Part shown: positions 6,609 to 10,978 of the stretch, piece by piece
Numbering within the stretch: position 1 is the stretch's first letter
Layout of the letters: each line of letters starts with the position of its first letter
Assembly (NCBI GenBank): GCA_031263265.1
Contig: JAISGE010000209.1
Location: 1-10,978, forward strand
DNA: 10,978 bases
Source: Treponema sp.
GTDB lineage: Bacteria; Spirochaetota; Spirochaetia; Treponematales; Breznakiellaceae
Direction of reading: 5' to 3'
Program-made: the position numbers and the translations under genes
Notes under the pieces: generated by a model
Database searches by the model: none
Told to the model about the DNA's origin: nothing
Seen by the model: only the letters and a program-made list of their open reading frames with translations

Positions 6609-7132
6609 TAAAGACGAATCCCTCCGCGAAGGCCAACGCCAAATATAAAGGGATAGCCTCCCCGTATATAGGGTTCCACATAATAATCCTGGTACTGAAA
6701 AGCATAACGGAACCCCAGGGATAATCCTCCCAGAAAAGCCGGTTTAACCTCAAAGTCATCCACGGTAAGCCGTATCCCCATATCTTCCTGGAGAAACAAG
6801 CCGCCTCCGGGGATCCCCATATCAAAAAAATACCAACGGCCAAATACTTCCGGCTCCATGCTGGTGAAGGAACCGAAATCGCTGCTGATGGTGAGCATTA
6901 AACCGAGTCCGAAATGGGTAAAGAGTTGTTTGTCGTAGCATACCGCATGACCAAAGATCATCTTATCCGCGATATTTATATTGCCCTCAACCCCAAGGCC
7001 CAAGTTTGCCTGTTTCTTAAGCTCAGGCTCGATCTGGGGACTGCTCTCCGTAAGCGCCACCAAACCCAAGAACCCCAAGACAAGCCCTAAACGTATCCAG
7101 GCACTCCCTTTGTTCACGCTTATAGAAAACAT
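6608..7132 (-). CDS. Small outer-membrane beta-barrel protein
   Basis: From the ATG at 7132 the product has 174 residues. This start is preferred over an ATG 27 bases upstream because GGGGGAG lies about 6 bases before it and the resulting N-terminus is a clean signal peptide (basic start, hydrophobic GLVLGFLGLVAL, likely cut near TES). The rest is built of amphipathic strands rich in Gly and aromatic residues (LGLGVEGN, HFGLGLMLTI, LGGLSLGFRYAFQ, FIFGVGLRGGIRL), consistent with an 8-strand OmpA/OmpW-size barrel. It ends in Leu rather than an aromatic residue. It lies 57 bases after the pallilysin-like gene and overlaps the next gene by one base. No family assignment is possible by eye. Confidence 0.7.
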   Translation of the reverse strand: MFSISVNKGSAWIRLGLVLGFLGLVALTESSPQIEPELKKQANLGLGVEGNINIADKMIFGHAVCYDKQLFTHFGLGLMLTISSDFGSFTSMEPEVFGRWYFFDMGIPGGGLFLQEDMGIRLTVDDFEVKPAFLGGLSLGFRYAFQYQDYYVEPYIRGGYPFIFGVGLRGGIRL

Positions 7133-7189
7133 ACTACACTCCCCCGTTAATACACCCATACAAAACTCACGCGGTGCTACACTTCCCGG

Positions 7190-9526
7190 CTATTTAATCA
7201 AGATAAACTCCACCCTTCGGTTTTTCCACCAGTTATCCCGGTCTTCAAACTGAACGACCGACTTGGTACTGCCCATACCCACGGCACTCAAGCGATTACG
7301 GGTAACCCCGAATTCAACCAACTGGTTCACCACTGCCCGTGCCCGGGATTCACTCAAAGGTTGGAGTTCGCTCAGTTCTTCATCGGCACCGTCCGCCTGG
7401 GTACGATTGGCGTGGCCTTCTACCCTGACCTTGTAATCCCGGAATTTATTGAGGATCTCCGCGATACGCCGTAAAACCCGGATGTTGTTGGCTGCAATGT
7501 CCGGAGTAAGTCCCACAAAGTCCGCATACCCTGCCCGGAATATAATCGAGGGTACCTGTATACGCAGGCCGTCTCCTTCCCGGATGATCAGCACATCAAC
7601 CCCGATGGTACCGTTCATGGAACCCACCTTACCCCGGCTATCTTCTGCCTTAAAGGTAAAAGGATAGTCCGTGGCTGCTTGGACCAATTCCCCTTTATTG
7701 CTTCTCCCGTTCCAAGTGATACGTTGAGGGGGGTTCCCCTTCCCGTCGATACGGTAAAATACCTGAAAGGGAGGCTGGGGTTCCCGGATTTCAAAACTCC
7801 AGGATGCAATGGGAACCTCCGCGCTTGCCGCAAGGGATATGAAAAGCTCATCATCAACCCCGTCATTATCAGGGCTGAAATACTGAGGCGTGGAACTAAA
7901 ACTCAACACCGGTACTGGTTCTTCTTCGGTAGGAGGCGCTTCCTGAACGAACACCGGAGGCATTTCCTCCAGGGCTTCGTACTCTTGGAGAACCAGTGCG
8001 GCCCTTTGGAGTTTCTGTATACCTTTAGTACCAATCCGTACCGGAATCAGGGTAAGGTTTCCCTTGCTTTTCCCTGGTTCTGTTTTTTGGGCATACTCTA
8101 CCAGGTAGGTCTCCCGGGAAACCGGCAAGGAAGTCCCGGTACGGGCGCCCTTGAGGGTATATTCTGGGCGCAGTTCCAGCAATTCCTGATCTTCTATGGA
8201 AAAAAACGCATAAAGACCAGTACGGCTGTTTCCCCCAGCGCTTAGTTCATAGACCCCATTGGGGGAAAACTGGAGTTTCCCCATAGAACCGGTATACACC
8301 GCATCAATGGAAGAGGGTATGGCAGGAAGGGCTTCTGGATCCGGCTTTTCTAAGATGTCGGCTTTCCGGTAAGACCCATCCCAGGAAGTATTCACCCCGA
8401 TCTTGAGGCGGACATCTTCAGAAACCCTAACCCGTATACGGTCCATGGATTCAAGTTCTATATCCAGGAAACGTCTAAGGGTAGTTACGGATATATTCTG
8501 ACTAGCGATATACAGGCCATACCGGGTTACATTGGAATTTTGCCAGGTAAACACTTGCTGGGTTTCTTCCCCAAAGAAAATCAGTTCCTTGTTCTGAGGA
8601 TCAAAATAAATATACTGCCGGTTATCCAGGGTTCCCAAGGGACTCACATAGTACCACAGGCCATTAATAAAGTCTTCATAGGACTTTGAACCGCCGCTTA
8701 CCACTTCCCTAAGGCGGCGCTGTTCTAACTGGCTTCCTGGTATGATGGCAAACGCGCTTTGTTCATAGGTCCCGGTTCCCGAATTATAGGTATAGGTAAT
8801 TTCCGTCTGATCTACCGTATTGAAGGATGCGCTGTCATACCCGTAGGTAACAATGGGGAAACTCTGCCCCCGGGCAATACCGTTCTGGTATGCCTGGCTG
8901 CGGGTGACTTCCCGTATGGAGATGGTTCCGTTGATCCGGAATTCACCTATCTTATCAAAAGACGGGGCTTGCGGCTGGTTTTTTCTGAAAACCGTGAGGG
9001 TATGTTCTCCTATGCTGTTCATCCCTGCGAGGATCACGCAGACACTCCGGTCTCCAATTAAATCCTTGGTATAGAGGGAGAGGGTTCCTGGTTGTGTTGC
9101 CGCGGTGGGGCTACTCCAGAGCCGTCTATACTGCTGGGTATCCTCATCAAAATCAATATAGGTGATATAAATAGGGCTTTCCCCCTGGTCTTTTTCCGTA
9201 AGATGCCGATACGCGATGATCTGTTCTTCCCCCGGGGATCCGTCAAAATTCTCGGTGAGCATGCTGACCAGCATTTCTCCTTCCTCTAAGACCACCCTGG
9301 TTCGGAGATACCCTTCGTATGGGAGATATTCGTCTCCAATGCCCTGACCGGATGATCGCAAGGTTACTTTCTGGGGGATGATGACCTGGGTTTGCTGCTG
9401 CTGCTTGCCTTTTTTACTATTGGTAATATGGGGAAAAGACTGGGGGAACATAATCAGCGCACCGATACCTAGACCTGCGATAATGAAGCCCAGACCAGTC
9501 AATACCCTAAAAAATTGTCTGTCCAT
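7190..9526 (-). CDS. Pallilysin (Tp0751)-like protein with C-terminal OmpA domain
   Basis: The ATG at 9526 (778 residues) is preferred over a TTG 24 bases upstream; GGAAGG lies 10 bases before it. Residues 1-28 form a membrane anchor or uncleaved signal, followed by a Gln-rich linker. Residues about 75-180 are a beta-rich domain with FG-GAP-like phrases (NFDGSPGEEQ, KDLIGD). Residues about 285-388 align by eye with pallilysin of T. pallidum (GLWYYVSP, FFGEE, RRFLDIELES, SEDVRLKIG, SWDGSY), but the HEVIH motif there corresponds to MDRIR (361-365) here, so metalloprotease activity is not expected. Next comes a FlgD/CHU_C-like Ig domain (YFSPDNDGVDDELFIS to EDSRGKVG, about 549-634). The end is an OmpA domain (about 655-778: VEGHANRT, LSESRARAVVNQL, NRRVEFIL) that should bind peptidoglycan; the GHTD Asp is Asn. 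Second gene of the operon, 39 bases after the vWA gene. Probably tethers the envelope to the wall. Confidence 0.85.
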   Translation of the reverse strand: MDRQFFRVLTGLGFIIAGLGIGALIMFPQSFPHITNSKKGKQQQQTQVIIPQKVTLRSSGQGIGDEYLPYEGYLRTRVVLEEGEMLVSMLTENFDGSPGEEQIIAYRHLTEKDQGESPIYITYIDFDEDTQQYRRLWSSPTAATQPGTLSLYTKDLIGDRSVCVILAGMNSIGEHTLTVFRKNQPQAPSFDKIGEFRINGTISIREVTRSQAYQNGIARGQSFPIVTYGYDSASFNTVDQTEITYTYNSGTGTYEQSAFAIIPGSQLEQRRLREVVSGGSKSYEDFINGLWYYVSPLGTLDNRQYIYFDPQNKELIFFGEETQQVFTWQNSNVTRYGLYIASQNISVTTLRRFLDIELESMDRIRVRVSEDVRLKIGVNTSWDGSYRKADILEKPDPEALPAIPSSIDAVYTGSMGKLQFSPNGVYELSAGGNSRTGLYAFFSIEDQELLELRPEYTLKGARTGTSLPVSRETYLVEYAQKTEPGKSKGNLTLIPVRIGTKGIQKLQRAALVLQEYEALEEMPPVFVQEAPPTEEEPVPVLSFSSTPQYFSPDNDGVDDELFISLAASAEVPIASWSFEIREPQPPFQVFYRIDGKGNPPQRITWNGRSNKGELVQAATDYPFTFKAEDSRGKVGSMNGTIGVDVLIIREGDGLRIQVPSIIFRAGYADFVGLTPDIAANNIRVLRRIAEILNKFRDYKVRVEGHANRTQADGADEELSELQPLSESRARAVVNQLVEFGVTRNRLSAVGMGSTKSVVQFEDRDNWWKNRRVEFILIK

Positions 9527-9565
9527 GGTTGAGAAACCTTCCTTTCCCAAAACGGTATTGGAATC

Positions 9566-10141
9566 TTATTCAGCGGTCTCCCGCATATACGCGGCTGCGG
9601 CCTGTTGTACCCGGGCATTCATCCCCAAGCCTACCACCGTAACCCGCCAGCCAGAGAATTCTTCCACCCTGGTAAAACGCAAAAGCCCCACCGCATCCCC
9701 TCCCAAAGAAGGAGAACGCCCGGTAGTTGAACCGCTCACCAGAAGGGTATAGATCATAGGCCGTGCAGATTGGAGCCGGGCCGCCCGGGTGGTAGCCTCT
9801 CGGAGCGCTCCCCCAAAATTCGCGGATCCTTCTTGCAGTTGCAAGGATTGGAGCACTCGCTTGATCCGTGCCTTATCCCCTACGCCGTTAAGGTTATCTG
9901 AAAAGATCAACTCCGCCTTTTCATTGGCCAGCCAGATACTGAGCTTATCCCCTTCCTGGAGTATTCCATCAACTACATGCTCCTCTAGCCATCGGATTGC
10001 GGCATTTTGTGCATTTTTAAGGGCAGAAGAGCCGTCAATAATCAAAAACAGCTCCAAAGGGGTGTTCCGTTTATCCCGAGCGCCAAGAACCACGGGGACC
10101 AGGAGCAGTGCCAATATCATACATCCGTACTTTCTTTTCAT
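9566..10141 (-). CDS. Secreted vWA-domain protein, Tp0750-like by context
   Basis: From the ATG at 10141 (191 residues) AGGA lies 6 bases upstream; an ATG two codons earlier has no room for a ribosome site. Residues 1-20 form a signal peptide (CMILALLLVPVVLG). The mature part is one vWA domain (LELFLIIDGSSAL, WLANEKAELIFSDN, YTLLVSGSTTG, VTVVGLGM). The metal site is degenerate: DxSxS reads DGSSA (36-40), the Thr loop reads SANFGGAL (106-113), and the usual SDG Asp is replaced in VSGS (135-138). Metal-dependent ligand binding may therefore be lost or altered. First gene of the minus-strand operon, directly before the pallilysin-like gene, matching the tp0750-tp0751 order in T. pallidum, where Tp0750 is a vWA protein. 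Orthology is inferred from order and domain, not from an alignment. Confidence 0.75.
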   Translation of the reverse strand: MKRKYGCMILALLLVPVVLGARDKRNTPLELFLIIDGSSALKNAQNAAIRWLEEHVVDGILQEGDKLSIWLANEKAELIFSDNLNGVGDKARIKRVLQSLQLQEGSANFGGALREATTRAARLQSARPMIYTLLVSGSTTGRSPSLGGDAVGLLRFTRVEEFSGWRVTVVGLGMNARVQQAAAAYMRETAE

Positions 10142-10182
10142 GCTCATCCTAGAGGCGGTTCAAAACCCGCTCCCTGGTCTTA

Positions 10183-10212
10183 ACTATATCCGTATCCTGG
10201 GGATAAAAACAA
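10183..10212 (-). promoter_or_regulatory. Possible promoter of the minus-strand operon
   Basis: Read on the minus strand, TTGTTT (10212-10207), an 18-base spacer and TATAGT (10188-10183) give a plausible site about 42 bases before the vWA start. It lies against the 5' remnant of the recombinase pseudogene. Confidence 0.4.
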
Positions 10213-10500
10213 GATACCGTGTTAGAAGCGGTGGAGGATCAGCGCCTCAACGGTCAAGCGGCTGAAAAACCGTTACGGTATTGCCTGGCTTCTCCCCCCT
10301 TTCCGTCCGTTCCGCCGAACATATTTTTGAACAGGCGCTTCACAGTGCCGGTATCGGTAAAAAAGCCTCGATACCATAGTCTGCGCCACTACCCATCTTT
10401 TGGAAAGCGGTGTCAGTCTCTGCTACATCCAGGACCTACTCGGCCACGTTTCCGTCCGCACTACCGAGCGTTACACCCACGTAGCCCGGCCGCCAAGGCC

Positions 10501-10646
10501 TTAAAATACCAGGGCAACCGCATTATACATGCTAATTCTTTATGACACAAAGAATTATAGAATACATACAATTTATCATCATAGTTCATAATTCTTTGCT
10601 ATATAATGAATTACAAATTATAATGCGGTTGCCCTGCTTAAAATAC
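10501..10646. repeat. 9-bp target-site duplication flanking the MITE-like element
   Basis: TTAAAATAC occurs at 10501-10509 and again at 10638-10646, immediately outside the inverted-repeat element. Removing one copy and the element rejoins the recombinase reading frame, which supports a real insertion. Confidence 0.75.
10510..10637. mobile_element. MITE-like non-coding element with 18-bp terminal inverted repeats
   Basis: The 128-bp element is bounded by perfect 18-base inverted repeats: CAGGGCAACCGCATTATA at 10510-10527 and its complement at 10619-10636. The interior is AT-rich, encodes nothing credible, and has further symmetry: AATTCTTT (10534-10541), AAAGAATT (10549-10556) and a second AATTCTTT (10590-10597). 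It would be moved by a transposase encoded elsewhere. A duplication of 8-10 bp with ends starting CAGGG recalls the ISAs1 family, but that is from memory. It lies inside the recombinase pseudogene. Confidence 0.75.
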
Positions 10647-10676
10647 TCAGCCCTCTTGACCCTTTTGCTCCAAGTT

Positions 10677-10727
10677 GATAAACTATGTACGTTATCCGCC
10701 ATATATGGCGGATATAAGGAGTTATGT
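10677..10727 (+). other. attC-like folded recombination site
   Basis: Starting at the stop codon of the recombinase remnant, this stretch folds as integron attC sites do. A perfect 22-bp palindrome (10693-10714, half TATCCGCCATA) forms the stem. TTATCC (10692-10697) pairs with GGATA-T-AA, leaving T10715 unpaired like an extrahelical base. Unpaired spacers follow (about 10685-10690 and 10717-10719), then an outer AACT (10681-10684) pairs with AGTT (10720-10723). The right end GTTATGT (10721-10727) resembles the GTTRRRY core with one deviation. Alternatives are a recombinase-specific attachment site or a terminator; the absence of a T-run argues against the terminator. Confidence 0.45.
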
Positions 10728-10780
10728 GCCATTTGTCCTAAAAGTAGTGAAAAATACTTGAAAAAATTAGAAAAAAGTCT

Positions 10781-10809
10781 TGACAGAAATATAGTTATTT
10801 AGCTAATAT
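10781..10809 (+). promoter_or_regulatory. Strong sigma70-type promoter
   Basis: TTGACA (10781-10786), a 17-base spacer and TAATAT (10804-10809) are close to consensus. Transcription would begin near 10816, ahead of GGAGGA (10830-10835) and an ATG at 10842. Confidence 0.7.
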
Positions 10810-10841
10810 GGATTTATAAAACAAGAATTGGAGGAAATAAA

Positions 10842-10910
10842 ATGAAACGAGTAGTGTTTATTTGTAACTATTCAGCCGGTTTTCCTATAGTAAGGGTTAC
10901 TGTTATGTGA
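10842..10910 (+). CDS. Very short ORF, possibly the 5' end of an interrupted gene
   Basis: A near-consensus promoter and GGAGGA six bases before the ATG mark this as a real translation start, yet the frame closes after 22 codons. The first 15 residues, MKRVVFICNYSAGFP, look protein-like. The frame then enters a segment beginning GTAAGG at 10890 that resembles an IS66-type end. The simplest reading is a gene cut by an insertion. A leader peptide or a short cassette ORF after the attC-like site is also possible. I do not recognise the protein. Confidence 0.4.
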   Translation: MKRVVFICNYSAGFPIVRVTVM

Positions 10911-10978
10911 TATAACAAAATACAGGATGGGAAACCACATAAACATACAGGAAACCATAGAAAAGGCCCGGAAACAAC
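10890..10978 (+). mobile_element. Possible left end of an IS66-family element, truncated by the window
   Basis: GTAAGGGTTAC at 10890-10900 resembles the GTAAGCG-type terminal repeats of IS66-family insertion sequences. A new reading frame starts 37 bases inside. The matching right end, the target duplication and almost the whole transposase lie beyond the window, so this is tentative. Confidence 0.25.
10927..10978 (+). CDS. 5' end of an unidentified gene running off the window
   Basis: The frame from ATG 10927 is open to the end and reads MGNHINIQETIEKARKQ, a polar, helix-forming start. IS66-type transposases often begin with a similar I..T.EK.RKQI helix, which agrees with the GTAAGG end just upstream. 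An antitoxin or regulator is equally possible on 17 residues. AGG directly abuts the ATG, and no well-spaced ribosome site is visible. Confidence 0.3.
   Translation, partial: MGNHINIQETIEKARKQ

Larger units (their letters stand above)
10219..10678 (+). pseudogene. Tyrosine recombinase/integrase pseudogene, C-terminal part
   Basis: Pieces of a phage/integron-type tyrosine recombinase lie in order but in shifting frames. A possible VLEAVEDQR remnant starts at 10219. RSAEHIFEQALHSAGIGKK starts at 10308. HSLRH follows at 10375-10389 after one extra base (10374). THLLESGVSLCYIQDLLGH starts at 10391, after loss of about 8 bases that would encode Ser-Phe-Ala. TTERYTHVAR follows in frame, with the nucleophile Tyr at 10472-10474. 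One base is missing near 10490. A 128-bp insertion at 10510-10637 splits the last codons, which when rejoined read AKALKILSPLDPFAPS and stop at TGA 10676-10678. The box II signature (HxLRH, LLGH, ERYTHV) is clear. The SPLD ending also occurs in integron integrases and in related XerC-like recombinases. The N-terminal and most of the central part are gone. It cannot be functional. Confidence 0.85.

Noticed and set aside
7679..8245. 188-codon plus-strand frame opposite the pallilysin-like gene
   Set aside because: The opposite strand carries clear FlgD-like, OmpA and pallilysin-like motifs. This frame has no ribosome site and no protein features.
7190..9526. Active metalloprotease
   Set aside because: No HExxH motif exists anywhere in the protein; the aligned position reads MDRIR.
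9789..10265. Long plus-strand frame opposite the secreted vWA gene
   Set aside because: It is the antisense of a gene with a signal peptide and vWA motifs, and its translation is low-complexity Ser/Pro/Arg-rich with no recognisable features.
10510..10636. Large inverted repeat read as a transcription terminator
   Set aside because: The arms are 91 bases apart, there is no T-run after the stem, and flanking 9-bp direct repeats point to insertion of a mobile element.
10542..10802. Open plus-strand frame of 86 codons
   Set aside because: It begins inside the MITE-like element and runs through the recombinase end and the attC-like hairpin. It has no ribosome site, and its first half is explained by these elements.
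1..10978. CRISPR arrays, tRNA or rRNA genes
   Set aside because: No regularly spaced direct repeats and no cloverleaf or rRNA-like stretches were seen by eye on either strand.

Overview
The window looks like chromosomal DNA from a treponeme-type spirochaete, most likely a free-living or gut Treponema relative rather than T. pallidum. The strongest evidence is a minus-strand gene whose central region can be aligned by eye to the treponemal protein pallilysin (Tp0751, recalled from memory). It is preceded by a small vWA-domain gene, as in the T. pallidum tp0750-tp0751 pair. No search was run, so the species is not fixed.

Layout. (1) Positions 1-644 hold the 3' part of an endonuclease/exonuclease/phosphatase-family gene with GC-rich backbone composition. 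(2) About 725-4185 is an AT-rich block read on the plus strand: a lipoprotein gene with a good sigma70-type promoter, then a three-gene set of vWA protein (TerY-like), Ser/Thr-kinase-like protein and PP2C phosphatase. A possible 25-codon ORF precedes the vWA gene. This set resembles the TerY-P phosphorylation triad: the kinase and phosphatase probably act oppositely on shared targets, with the vWA protein as a metal-dependent adaptor. (3) 4132-10141 is a five-gene minus-strand operon returning to GC-rich composition. In transcription order it encodes the small vWA protein, the pallilysin-like/OmpA protein, a small outer-membrane barrel, and two related proteins with a periplasmic domain, a PEGA-like segment and a beta-barrel. 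The genes overlap or nearly touch, and the set looks like an envelope module. (4) 10219-10978 is mobile-DNA debris: a tyrosine recombinase pseudogene with several frame lesions, a 128-bp MITE-like element inserted in its 3' end with a 9-bp target duplication, an attC-like hairpin just after its stop codon, a strong promoter driving a very short ORF, and a possible IS66-type left end with the first codons of a gene that runs off the window.

Three points deserve attention. The AT-rich block meets the backbone exactly where the last barrel gene should end, and that gene now reads 15 extra codons through the antisense of the phosphatase gene. The pallilysin-like domain has lost all three residues of the HExxH motif known from T. 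pallidum. The recombinase pseudogene, attC-like hairpin and following short transcription unit suggest the remains of an integron-like platform. The vWA/kinase/PP2C set is the best candidate for a little-studied system, though related triads have been described before.
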